A stretch of 64,000 nt of DNA from Ctena decussata (lineage: Eukaryota > Mollusca > Bivalvia > Lucinida > Lucinidae): contig OZ022511.1 in assembly GCA_963989385.1 (NCBI GenBank), positions 6,634,001-6,698,000 of the forward strand. Reading direction: 5' to 3'. The position numbers were made by a program, and so were the translations under genes. Every line of letters starts with the position of its first letter. The stretch's first letter is position 1. Below the pieces are notes generated by a model. It made no database searches. It saw nothing but the letters and a program-made list of their open reading frames with translations, and was not told the origin of the DNA. Shown here piece after piece: positions 1-11,140 of the stretch.

Positions 1-904
1 AATCGAAAAATAATGCTGTTTAATTTTCCATTTTCTTTATTTCTCTCGGCAATTCGCTCGGTCATGTCTGACCATGATTGCAGGTGCAGCGCATAAGTTT
101 AAAAAAACGGAGGTACCTTAAAGCCACGGAAAGTAAGCATCTTAATTTTATTCACCAAATACTTATATTTTATCCTATAAATCTAATAATGATAAAAGTT
201 TAGATCCTTTAAGAGCAAAGAAAACATTCATAAGTAAGAAATTGGGCCATACCGCGGTTTCGGCTATTCAAGCCTCATCAGTGACCCTTTAAATCTGGCA
301 CAAGGAGCCAGAGGAAAAAAACAGTAAATTTGCAGTTTTAACATGGCAGTCGTCTCAAAGACTGATATAAAGCGAAAAATACCAAAATATTTCAAATTTG
401 TTTAGAAAATGAATTCTACTTTTCGACATCTGCTGCGAGGTATCCAAGAATTTCATAGAAAGCATGATTTGGTTCCAAAAGACAGGGTCGCAAACAACGA
501 TGTTATTGTTTGACGGCTATATACATTGACATTTGAAAGTAGGAGCTTGGCGGTACTACGGCTTACAAAGAGAAATTCCATTTCTCGATGGTGACGTTCC
601 CCGATCTACTTCTTACGGGGATTATTTTTCTCTACTTATTCGGTTTGCTGGAGTCTAGCCATTTTACTGACTTCAATTCCAGTAATAGTGTTTAAACTGC
701 TAAACATCTCCAATAGGGCTTTTGGTATCATAAACTTCGAAAAGCTTTTTTCAAAATTTTATTGCCGACACTATGAATTGGCTTCTAAATTCAAGGTTGG
801 ATTAAAACACGTTTGCAGTAGGGCCTATCGGAACAAGAAGTTTACGGTGACTAAGTCTATAAATTCAAAACAAATAATGTAAGTAGGGCTGATTAATTCA
901 GAAA
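1..904. other. No recognisable feature
   Basis: AT-rich sequence without a convincing exon, RNA gene or repeat that I can match elsewhere in the window. The short open frame at 688-882 has no family resemblance. Confidence 0.5.
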
Positions 905-2107
905 AAAATATCATACGTTAAAGAAACAAGCCGCCAAAGGGCAACGATCGCTCACCTGCCATAAAGTGCATTTTTCCGTTGCTATGAGACTATGATATGG
1001 AAATGCCGTCGACATGCATAAAATTTCAGATGCATTTGACATGAGACCATATTGTACAATTTGTCTTTGAGTATTTACCTTAGAGTACATGGGCTGAATG
1101 GACTCAGGTGAGCTACAGGACCAATGGTCCTCTTGTTCAGCTTTTCCCATTGAAAAGCATTTTGCCAAGGTCACTAAATGAGCTTGACCTCTAGAGTTCC
1201 TAGGGGTTCAAGTTATCTGCATATCCATATCATAGGGTACTTTTGCAACTAAAAATGCATGTTTTTAGTTTTTCCCATTACAAAGCATTAGAGATCAAAA
1301 TTGACCTGGTGGCAAAACAGGTCAAGGTCAACCCAAGGTCATCATTTATATAAACTTGGTAGTACTAGAGTCCCAGATGCTACATACCAAGTTTCAAGTC
1401 AATCGACTTAGTGGTTCTGGAGAAGAAGATTTTTTAGGTTTTTGCCATATATGGGCATGGTGGCCATCTTGGTCATGTGACCTGGACCAAATATATAAAA
1501 TTTCTTTCCGGCTTTGCCTGAAGGCTGCATATTAAATTTAATTAAAATTGGCCCAGTAGTTTCAGAGGAGAATTCCTTTAAAAATGTTGACACACAACAC
1601 AAATAACCTATGGCCAATAAATGACCTTGACCTCTAGTATTCATAGGGTTTGACGATGACTGCATTTCCATATCACAGAGCACAAAGGCAACAGAAAAAT
1701 GCACTTTTTCAGCTTTTCCCATTTAAAAGCCTAAGGGACCAAATTTGACCTTGCCATAAAATAGGTCAAGGTCAACCCAAGGTTACCATTTATACCAACT
1801 TTGTAGTACTAGAGTCCTAAATGCTACATACTAAGTTTCAAGGCAATCGGCCTAGTGGTTCTGGAGAAGAACATTTTTAAGGTTTTTACTATATATGGGC
1901 ATGGTGGCCATCTTGGTCATGTGACCTGTGCGAAATATATAAGCTTTCGTTCCCCCATCCGGATTAGGCAACATATGAAATTTGGCTCAATCGGCCTAGT
2001 GGTTTCAGAGAAGAAGGCAGTTAAAAGTGTGGACGACGCCGACGTCGCCGACGACGGACGACGGACCAAGGCTGTACTTTAAGCTCACCATGACAGGTGA
2101 GCTAAAA
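905..2107 (+). mobile_element. Non-autonomous element with about 440-bp subrepeats and a terminal hairpin
   Basis: Two similar units start near 1266 and 1710, each with the string GGCCATCTTGGTCATGTGAC. They are followed by a GACG-rich tract (2035-2067) and a perfect hairpin AGCTCACC..GGTGAGCT at 2082-2103, next to CTAA. Related copies lie at 16440-16980, 39972-40350 (-), 49236-50010 (-) and 51060-51480. Subrepeats, a short GC-rich tract and a stem-loop near CTRR recall bivalve pearl/Helentron-type elements. That assignment is inference. Confidence 0.6.
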
Positions 2108-3095
2108 AACTGGATATAACATAAATGTAATGCTACAGTGTGCATGCTTGGTGGTCACCCCAATAACTTTGTTTCCCTCATTAATTGCATGCGGTTGGTC
2201 GGGCATCAGTCTCAATGATGGACCCGACCTGACATTTATTTTGTTGGGGCCGGAGCATGTCTTATCTGTTGTTTTGTCATTCGGGGTTCAACTGGTGGTT
2301 TGCTTTTGCTCCGGTATTCAAGTGTTGTTGTTTGAGCCCCATGGATCTCCGGGTTAGATGTTGATGCTGTTTTTGATTAGGGTAGCTGAATGACCACCTT
2401 TTTGGGAAAGAACTGTTCATTCGGTTTACCTTGGGTGTCATTCGTGAACTTGTGTCAATTTTTCCGTGTGTGTGTGCTTCTTTCCCTGTTGGTTTTGAGA
2501 GCGGAATGCGGTTTTGATTGTATTAATTCCTGATCATTGCCTATTTTTTATCCTTCATAATACTTTTTTCTGTCAAATTCTCATCTCTGATTGATCATTG
2601 GTCAAATGTGTGATTTATTTATTTCCTGTGATGATTCATTGATGAGTTAGGAAACCTTCTTACAGACCAAACAGCTATCTAAATGTTTTGAACTACTGCA
2701 GACCAGAGGGCGAGTGTTTGGATCGAGTTAAACTAGTTTAAGCCCCCCCCCCCGCCCAACCTCACTACCAGTAATCCATAACTGACCCTTATAAGGTACT
2801 TCTGTTGTGGTTCCTAAATGTTACATGTTGTTATGACCGCTTGTCTATGGTCTCTAGCAATATGGCCAGAAAAATAATAAAAAAAAAGGAAATGATAGAT
2901 GTTGCTGCTGTTCAATTAGGGTAGCTGAAAGACCACCTGTTTGGGAAGAGCTGCTCATTAGGTTGACCGTGAGTGTCTTTCGTGAACTTTTGTTAATTTG
3001 TGTGTGAGCTGCTTTCCCTTTTGATTTTTGGGCGAGGTGTTAGATCTGATTGTATTAATTTCTGATCGTTGCCTGGCCTTTTACTTTGACAAAAC
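2108..3095 (+). repeat. Dispersed repeat family R1, + copy (two partial units)
   Basis: A segment around GGGTAGCTGAATGACCACC occurs at 2375 and again, diverged, at 2925. The same family recurs at 50230-51040 (+), and in inverse orientation at 6105-6660 and 60105-60440, with a worn inverse copy near 9925-10390. No coding potential is seen. Open frames inside it are not conserved between copies. Confidence 0.65.
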
Positions 3096-3353
3096 CACTT
3101 CAGATAAAACTATTAACAAGCAGTCCTCAGGGTCAGGGATATAAGGCCATATCCTTGCCCAACCCTAGGTAATTATGTCCCTCAGACAAGGTGTAATTTT
3201 GTTTTCAGTGCAAGGCGTCGGCGGGATAGTTTGTACCCGCTATCTCTTGAATCCATTGGTGAAATTTACCAAAGTTGTATTAGTACAGCATTGGGACAAG
3301 CCAAAGTGTTAATAATTTGGTTTGCTAGGTCATAGCAGTATTGTATTCTTGAA

Positions 3354-4971
3354 GGGGGTCTGGATAAGGCCTTTTTACTGACCCTATCAAAGTGGCCAAT
3401 TTTGTGCTGATAAAAGGTATCATGAGTCTGCTTAATCACAGCATATGCAGTTTGGTGAGGAAGCGGCTATTGTTTGAGAAATTAGCACTTTATAGTGGGT
3501 GGGGTAATCACACATGTCAAATTGGCATATATTCAATATTGCTTGGCTTCATTAAATCAATGCTGTTCACAAGAGGCTCTTGCCTAGTTGGCAAGGGCAG
3601 TGTCTAAAGTTATCAGTCATTTCCATGTATTGTTCAAAAACGCGTTTTATATTCCAAAATATGGCGTTGAAATCACATGCATGTATTTTACAAAATTTCC
3701 ATCAGCGACTTTCAAAATCTTGAATTCTGTTTTGCCACAAAAATACCTGGACATCCACGACTAAAATTGACATCACGCCTATAGCAGCAAAAGAGAATGT
3801 TATGCTCAAATGAGATTCTGACCTAATTTTCGTGGTCCACTGAGCTACGTATTAATTAAGATCATTTTGTTCAATTTAAATATCTTAGAAGCGTCCTTGT
3901 GAAAAAATATTTATGCCATACGTAGGAGAAAGGAAGTCCTAAGTAGGACTTATAAACTCCTACGTAGGACTTACTAACTCTTAGGTAGTACTTTTTAACC
4001 CTTTCGTAGGACTTACTAATTCCTGCGTAAAGCTTATTAACTCCTACGTATGACATTAACTCCTACATAGGACTTACTAATTCCTACGTAGGACTAATTA
4101 ACTAAGTCCTACGTAGGACTTATTAACTCCTACGTAGGACTTTTGAACTCCTACGTAGGACTTACTTACTCCTATTAGTAAATAAGTCGTACGTACAATT
4201 TAGTTAGTCCTACGTCGGAGTTAATAAGTCCTTTGTAGGAGTACGTAGCAGTTATTAAGTCCTATATAGGAGTTTGTAAGCCATACGTAGGAGTTACTAA
4301 GTACTACACAGGAGTTAGTAAGTCCAACGTAAGAGTTAATAAGTCCTACATAGGACTTAATAAGTCCTACATAGGACTTCCTTTCTCCGACGTACGATAT
4401 TAATATTTATTTAACCTGTCACTTGGACGCTTTCATAGATATTAATATTAAAAAAAGTATTCTTTACCAATATATTGCTCAGTGAACCATGCAAATTAGG
4501 TCAGAATCTTATTTGAGCATAACATTCTCTTTTGCTGCTATAGGCGTGATGTCAATTTAAGTTCTGGACCTCCAGGTATGTTTTGTGTCCAAACAGAATT
4601 CAAGATTCTGAAAGTCGCTGATGGAAATTCTGTAAAATACATGCATGTGATTTCAACGCCATATTTTGGAATATAAACGCATTTTTGAACAAAACAAGGA
4701 AATGACTGATAACTTTAGATACTGCCCGAACCAACTAGGCAAGAGCCTCTAGTGAACAGCTTTGATTTTAAGAACCAAAACAATATTGTACACGTGCCAA
4801 TTTGACATGTGTGATTACCCCACCCACTTTAAAGTGCTCATTTATCAGAAAATAGCCGCCTTCCCACCAAACGGCATATGCTGTGATAAAAAAGACGCAT
4901 GTTACCGCTTACCAGCAGAAAAATGGCCGCTTTGATAGGGGTCAGGAAACAGGTCTTATCCAGACCCCCTC
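3354..4971. repeat. 1.6-kb palindrome with a satellite core of 21-bp palindromic units
   Basis: The left arm from 3354 is repeated in inverse in the right arm ending at 4971. Examples are GGGGTCTGGATAAGG at 3356 against its complement near 4952-4968, and ATGTTATGCTCAAATGAGATT-like sequence near 3798 against its complement near 4510. The arms continue into a core (about 3920-4385) of roughly 20 imperfect 21-bp units. The unit is close to CTCCTACGTAGGACTTATTAA and contains the 10-bp palindrome CCTACGTAGG. The unit reads one way in the left half and the reverse in the right, with the axis near 4165. It could be a foldback transposon or a cruciform-prone satellite. Confidence 0.8.
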
Positions 4972-5019
4972 CCTCTCCCCTTCCCCCTTTGCCTTATCCG
5001 TGCCGGCGTCGGCGTGACA

Positions 5020-5945
5020 ATTTCTTCTAGCCTCATTAACCAACTGGTGTATTTCACCAGTCTTGCAGGGATATATTATTGCGACAAACTTACAAGATAA
5101 TTAGATTTTGGTGACCTTAACCTCATTTTAAAGGAGGACTTACACATGTTAAATGTTTGCTAAAAATGAGATGTCTCTTGAGCCAGGCGTTTGATTGCTG
5201 CCAAACTTGCACGGATATAGCTTTGAGATAATTCCAAGAATTCCACGGTTTTGGTGGCCTGCACCGCATTTCGAAAGTCAAAAACCAACTCACAAGTTTT
5301 AAAGTGTTCTTACAAATGAATTATTTCTTTATCTTGAACCAGTTGGTGGATATTGATCAGACTTGCATGAATATATTAAAATGACAGGTTTATGAGATTA
5401 TTAGTTTTGGTGACCTTGAACACATGTTTTTAAGGTCATAATTATCTATGTATGAACTATTTTGAACCTGTGAACCGTTTTCTCAAACTTGCATGGATAA
5501 ATTTGTGGGACAAGAACTCAATAAGCTTTGCTTCCGTTCTGATCCTTTAAATGTTCTCATATTACGTAAATACATGTATGTTTGTAATCTTTTGAAATAA
5601 AATATGTTAAAACCAAATTTGTTGGACAATTCCAAGAGCTGACTAGGTTTTGGTGGCCTTGGCCTCATTATCAAGGTCGAAGACCAAGTTACAAATGTCA
5701 TAGTTTCCCTAATGGGATGTTCCTTGAACCGGTGGATGGTTACTGATCAAATTTGCAGGGATGTTTCATTGTGATAGGTGCAAAAGATGATTAGATTTTG
5801 GTGACTATTACCTCATTTTAACAGTCATGGTCTTATATGTACCAGTAGATGGATTCCACAGACTTGCACGGATTTATCACTGAAACGATCTTTAGTGGTG
5901 GTTAAATTTGCAGACCTTGATTTCTTTTAAAGGTTGCAGGTGCAC
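5020..5945 (+). repeat. Degenerate tandem units flanking the palindrome
   Basis: Strings like TTGAACCAGTTGGTGGAT followed by CAGACTTGCATGGATATATT recur near 5175, 5334, 5461, 5713 and 5839, together with TTTTGGTGACCTTGACCTCA. Spacing is uneven, 125-250 bp. A related piece (GGCGTCGGCG and following) lies left of the palindrome at 3210-3300 in the same orientation, so the palindrome seems to sit inside this repeat. Confidence 0.55.
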
Positions 5946-6104
5946 CTTGACTGTTAAAATTTAACTATAAATGTATTTATTGAGCAAATATGAGGAGGTG
6001 AGTGACGTCTTTTTTTTCTTTTTCGTGAAAAAATATAGTTAGATTATGGACTTGAAACCAGCAACTGTCTCCGCGAAGACAGTTTTGGTTGAAAAGTAAA
6101 AAAA

Positions 6105-6660
6105 ATAGGCAATGATCAGGAATTAATACAGTAAAGTCCAACATCCCACCCTCAACACCAATAAAGAAGAACACACACAAGGAAAAAGTGACACAAGTTC
6201 ACGAAAGACACGCACGGTAAACTGAATGAGAAGCTCTTTCCTAAACAGATGGTCATTTAGCTACCCGAATCAAAAACAGCATTAACATCTTTGTTTATCT
6301 ATTTTATTTTTAACATACAGAACAAAGCAAAACAAAAGGCAGATTGGGTAGAAAAACAGGTGACCAAACCGCCAAAGAATAAAGACAAGCGGACATAGCA
6401 CAACGTAACATCAAGGAACCACAACAGAAGTACCGCCTTTGAACGGTCAGCAAAAGATTACTGGGGGAGGGGGTGGGGGGGGCTTCAACTAGTTTAAGTT
6501 TACTGGACACAAACCGCGCCCTTAGTCTCCTCAATGGTTCAGCGCAAAACACATATACCACACAACAGACAAAACAAACTATATGGAAAACATTTAACAA
6601 CTGTTTTTACCTATTTTTTATTATAAAACATAATGGGAAGCAACATGGGCAGCTATACAG
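6105..6660 (-). repeat. R1 repeat family, inverted copy
   Basis: This is the reverse complement of the unit at 2375-2560: AATGATCAGGAATTAATACA, then GTTCACGAAAGACACGCAC, then GATGGTCATTTAGCTACCC. It is the outer right counterpart to 2108-3095, so the whole 2.1-6.7 kb block is a nested inverted structure. Confidence 0.6.
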
Positions 6661-6874
6661 GTGGCCACATTGCTAGCAGACCACAAGCACAGTGACTAAG
6701 GCATTAGAAGGTGAAGTAAAAGGCTGCAATTGGCCTATGGAAAAAGGAAAAATTCAGCCCGTCCGTGTTTGCATTCTGGCAGTGGTTCTGAAAGGGCTTG
6801 AATCTGGTATTCCTGTTTCCTCTAACGGCCTCAAAAAGGTACATATTCTTGTCAGTAGGTACAAAGGGTTTATT

Positions 6875-7590
6875 GTCCCCCGCCTTTTCGAAGAAAAGCG
6901 GAGGGACATAGTTTTCGGCATTCTGTCCTTCCGTCCTTCCGGCCGTCCATCCGTCCTTCCGTCCCCCTAAAGTAGTAGGTACCTTGTGTGCGCAACTCCT
7001 CCTACAGTTTTATGCCGATTCTTTTGAAACTTTACAGATGTTTTTGTAATGGTCTGAAAGTACGCATGTGGTTTGGATGTAATCCTGAGATTATTTTTGT
7101 TACTTTTTCCACAAGTTGAACTTAGTCGTTTTTAGGCGTTTTTACTATCAAAGTGACTAGATTGTGGGTACCTTGTGTGTGCAACTCCTCCTACAGTTTT
7201 ATGCCGATGCCTTTGAAACTTTACAGGTGTCTTGGTCATGGTCGGAAAATATGCATGTGGTTTGGATATAATCCTCACATTTTTGTCACTTTTTCCACAA
7301 GTTGAACTTAGCCATTTTTCATACATTTTTACTATCAAAGTGAATAGATAGTGGGTACCTTGTGTGTTCAACTCCTCCTACAGTTTTATGCCTATTCCTT
7401 TGAAACTTCACAGGTGTTTTGATCATGGTCTGAAGACATGCATGTGGTTTGGATATAATCCTCACATTATTTTTTTATTACTTTTCTCACATTTTTAACT
7501 AAGCCGCTTTTCCAGCTCAAACACTAAGTGTATATACAGTGGAGCCCTAGTTTCCAAGGCGGGGGACATAAATTCGTTGAATTTCTTGTT
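6875..7590 (+). mobile_element. Element with GTCCCCCGCC ends and three internal ~188-bp subrepeats
   Basis: It opens with GTCCCCCGCCTTTTCGAAG (6875) and closes with GGCGGGGGACATAAATTCG (7559). After a TCCGTCC tract, three subrepeats begin TAGGTACCTTGTGTG near 6976, 7166 and 7353. The same terminal and internal pieces occur at 18460-19590, and the subrepeat motif CAACTCCTCCTACAG also occurs at 12850 and 47850. No transposase is visible. Confidence 0.65.
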
Positions 7591-7599
7591 GGTTTTAAA

Positions 7600-7850
7600 A
7601 AAGAAGGTCAAGCAAACCTTCTGCCTCCTTTACCGCAGCTCTGACCATTGTAGCTCTTCAAGCATCTCACCAACATGGCTCTGATGGCGGCACCGTCTGC
7701 AGATCTAGTTGCAGCAGTCCTCCGGAGCTTCTCAATTCTGTTGATTTCAGTGTGGTGATAAGATTTCCAAATATGTGCTGCATATTGTAATTGGGGAAGG
7801 GCAAGGTCATTGTATGCATTGGTTTTGGTTTTCTTGCGGGCCATTGGCTG
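7600..7850 (-). pseudogene. Reverse-transcriptase C-terminal fragment of a LINE
   Basis: The - strand reads PQLQYAAHIW, then TEINRIEKLRRTAA, resembling the conserved stretch after the catalytic domain of jockey/CR1-type LINE ORF2 proteins (LEYA-x-x-W ... IE-x-x-Q-R-x-A). A frameshift follows, after which another frame continues in the family pattern (HVGEMLEELQW). It is a short dead 3' piece. Confidence 0.65.
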
Positions 7851-8110
7851 CTTGATTTATTGACGGTAAACAGCTATAGTCATATCGGGACGGTCCGTCA
7901 ACCTAACCACATTATTCCTGGGCAGGCTTGGACCTCCTAAGCGGTTAACAAGTACTTAATGCACATACTTTGCCAGTAAATGACAACTTCCCTTCTTGAA
8001 TCAGCGGATAGGGAAACGAAAGTGTTTGGCCAGACCGGGGGTTCGAACCCAGGACCTCTGGGTCAGGTTCCCTACCCGGCTATTTCGGGCAAAAGTATAG
8101 TTACGGCGAA
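7850..8110 (-). mobile_element. tRNA-derived SINE, copy 1
   Basis: It aligns with 28405-28690 over the body (GGGCAGGCTTGGACCTCCTAA) and the tRNA-like head, where the reverse complement of GGTTCGAACCC (pol III B box) lies near 8040. The D-arm/A-box part is deleted. The 3' tail lies at the left and abuts the LINE fragment at 7600-7850. Confidence 0.65.
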
Positions 8111-11002
8111 GGAAACCCAGCGTTTAAGTTGCCTTGCTAGTAGTATTATTAATGTGTTGACCCCATTCGAGGACATCAATGACATTTTATGTATAAATAT
8201 TTTGTAAAAGAAACCGTCTGTAAAACTTGTTTAGACAATTTCAACAAATTCTTAGTTGCAACCGATAACTCAGTTAAATTGTATGTACATCAACAGAAAC
8301 AAAATGTGATGAATGCTGTGAACGGCATCTCACTGATTTCGACACCGATGTCCGCGAGGTATGGATAGGGGCGGTGGGTGTTAAAGGTCCACCGTACACA
8401 CAGCACATGAAAGACGGAGCCGATCCCTCTCCTTTCGATGCATTTAGCCCGCCCTGATTTGAATAAGGTATACATTTACTGCTTGTTTGACATAGTTTTT
8501 CCGTGGATGACGAGCACGTTTGAAATTTGAACCCGCAACCTTCACTACCGTAGGGGAGCTCCTTTAACCTCGCGCCTCCCTCATTTTGATTTCATGATCC
8601 GATCTAAGCCATTACCCTGTCATAAACACAGTTTGTTATAATTTTTACGATTGTTAAAATTTGAAATCTCTATGCGTTCACAGGATGATAAATATTTACA
8701 GGCATTAGTTCTAGTATAAATGGCCCGATTTGGCTCATTGTCATACTTGACCAAGACCTTTCAGTCATAACCTTACTATGCAGTTTTGTTATTGATTGCT
8801 TTAAAACGTAGCCTCCACTGAGTTAACAAAATGATATACATCAGTTTGTGTTTACAATATGAGATACAGCATTTAAACAAGTATGAGGCTTTAACTCGTA
8901 TGTTAAATATCCGAATCAGCTCATTATCGAGCGGCATTGGAGTCTTTTGGCCATACACAGACTACGTAGGTTTGGCTATAACTGATAAAAGATGTATTGT
9001 CTATCGTCTTCACAAGGTGAACAACGGAAATCGATAGATCATAAATAATCACCATGCACACTTTGTGCTCAGGTGAACTAAAGTGCAAACACTGTAAACA
9101 TATTCGGTTAGAAGTGTATGGCATAATAGTTTGCTTACATAGCAGGTGCGGCCAATGCAAATGACAACATACTTCTACTGACCGGCAAATGTAAAATCCA
9201 CTCATGTGAAATACTGATAAATGTAGTGAACAGATTTATTGTCAACTTTCTGGACATTTTGTCCTTTCTCCGTATATTTAAATCTCATATCAAATGATTT
9301 CGGCTCATATCTAGCCAGAAAGAGTATATCCTTATAACGTAAAGCTTATACGGTAGTAAGCAAGCTGAATATACTATTTTCGAGTCGCGCAATTTCATTT
9401 TACTTTTTAATAGACTTCTACAGCCACTTGGCTACGGGAAACCTTACCTTTACGGCTTTAAACACAAACGTAATAGCTCACAAAGAGAAAAATTGTACAT
9501 AACACCTTGAATACGAAATGAAGGCATCAATTTTGCAACAAACAACATTTTGGCCTAGTTCATGAATGGGAGTAATAGGACCATTAACTTGAAGTTATTA
9601 TTTAGATTTTGAATATACTCATTCTATGGCAATAAAAATGTCCTATTTTGATACTTAAGGAGGAAAAATCTTAAACGACGTAAAATTTCGAAATCATTAT
9701 CCTTCTTTTTAAATGTTCCATGAAATCATAAAACCCATAATCTGTAGAAGGCAGTTTTAGTTGTAGGCTCAGTTGAGCAACTGACTGCCATAGGGCTGTC
9801 CTCTTGATTTCAAAACTAGTAGTCCCTCATGTAACGTATGCAGTGTTAATAGCCAATGTTTCGCGGGCACGGTTAAATATGATGCACTATACACTGTCAC
9901 GATTCAGTAAATTAGTGAAAACTGCAGTGATCAGGAACTGATACAATTAAATCTCACATACCACCCGCGTCACCAAACGGGAGATATTAACATAAAGTAA
10001 CAGTAGTAGCTGTGAGACAATAAAGCAGATAACAATATAAACAGCTCATTCTCAGGTGTTTATAAAGCTAGCCTAAACAGAAAATACATATTTTAAGCCC
10101 ATAAAACATCCATTTGTACCGATTTTCTATTTTTATATATGCAGAACAAATATCAAAATTAATAACAAAAATTTCGAAGTTACGCATCCTCTTATGTGGC
10201 AAAAACGCTCAGAAAAGTTAGATCATTCGGAAGCTAAGGAATGCACACCAAAGACGCAAAAAATACCAGACTCAATTTGGATTAGTTTGCTCACGACCAG
10301 TAATCAAATATGCAAAACTGGTCACGCCCTTTTGCACCGGCTAGTTCCTGTAAATGGTCCTACTTACTCAGGCAGAACGCCATCTTCACATTAACTCTCT
10401 CATTTTGTAATGGCTAAACCCGATATAAAACGAAAGGTAACGAGACAATCTCCTCGCCTATTATCTATCCTTGTGACGGTTGACAACTTGAATCCCTCTT
10501 ACATAGCACGAAGAGAGATGAGTCTCAAACTAAATGACGGCTTCATTTAAATCTTTTGCAGAAAGTTTACTTCTTACCACCAATGCTATAGGGACAAACT
10601 GACGGTTGCCTTTTACTCTGGATTCATACCGCCGTTGAACTCTCAAATTTAGTTTATCATAGACTTTTAAGATTTTTCTGTGTAATTTTCTATGGTGTTG
10701 AGGAGGTCTCTATGCAGACAAATGACCAACATGCTTTGGTTTGAGCAGCTATAGAACTGACGGCGATATTGCAGCTGAGTTAATCCGGTTAAGTCCCTGC
10801 CCGTAGTGGACAAAGCAATAAACGTCTTACTACGGTGGTGTAGTGAAGTATTTTCGATATGATTTTCTAATTATCCTAATTGTATGATACGAATTACAGT
10901 ATATTTAAGTTCATATCTTATAGCATTATAAGTTGCAATGTGCTGCATTATTTTACATTTTGTATTCTGTTGTTTTCTCTACTTCTTTTCATTTTATTTC
11001 AG
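8111..11002. other. Upstream or intron-1 DNA; no gene found
   Basis: No exon with a signal peptide and a phase-1 donor was found here. 9925-10390 is a worn inverse relative of repeat R1, and part of it (10213-10350) resembles 52200-52330. The rest is AT-rich and unrecognised. Confidence 0.45.
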
Positions 11003-11140
11003 TAAAGGCAGATGGAACCCAAACTGACTGCGCAGGTTTAGATGGTAACTGTCCAGCAGATGCAAGTTGTTCTGCTGCTGTTAGCGGTACATGTTCGTGT
11101 AACTCAGGATATTCTGTCGTAGCATCAGGACTTTGCGAAG
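11003..11140 (+). CDS. Exon 1 (first visible): EGF-like module 1
   Basis: The acceptor is TTTATTTCAG ending at 11002 and the donor is GTGAGA at 11141. The 138-nt exon begins with the last two bases of a codon. It encodes a six-cysteine module with C-x6-C-x5-C-x7-C-x-C-x11-C spacing and a Gly-Tyr after the C-x-C pair. The charged lead VKADG-type residues before the first cysteine would suit the start of a mature chain just after a signal peptide, so the missing upstream exon probably encodes the signal peptide. The frame is open to the left of the acceptor, but a TAG at 10921 is reached before any ATG. Confidence 0.85.

Noticed and set aside
9049..9072. ATG followed by six codons and a phase-1 GTGAAC donor, a possible start exon
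   Set aside because: Far too short and not hydrophobic, so it cannot encode a signal peptide.
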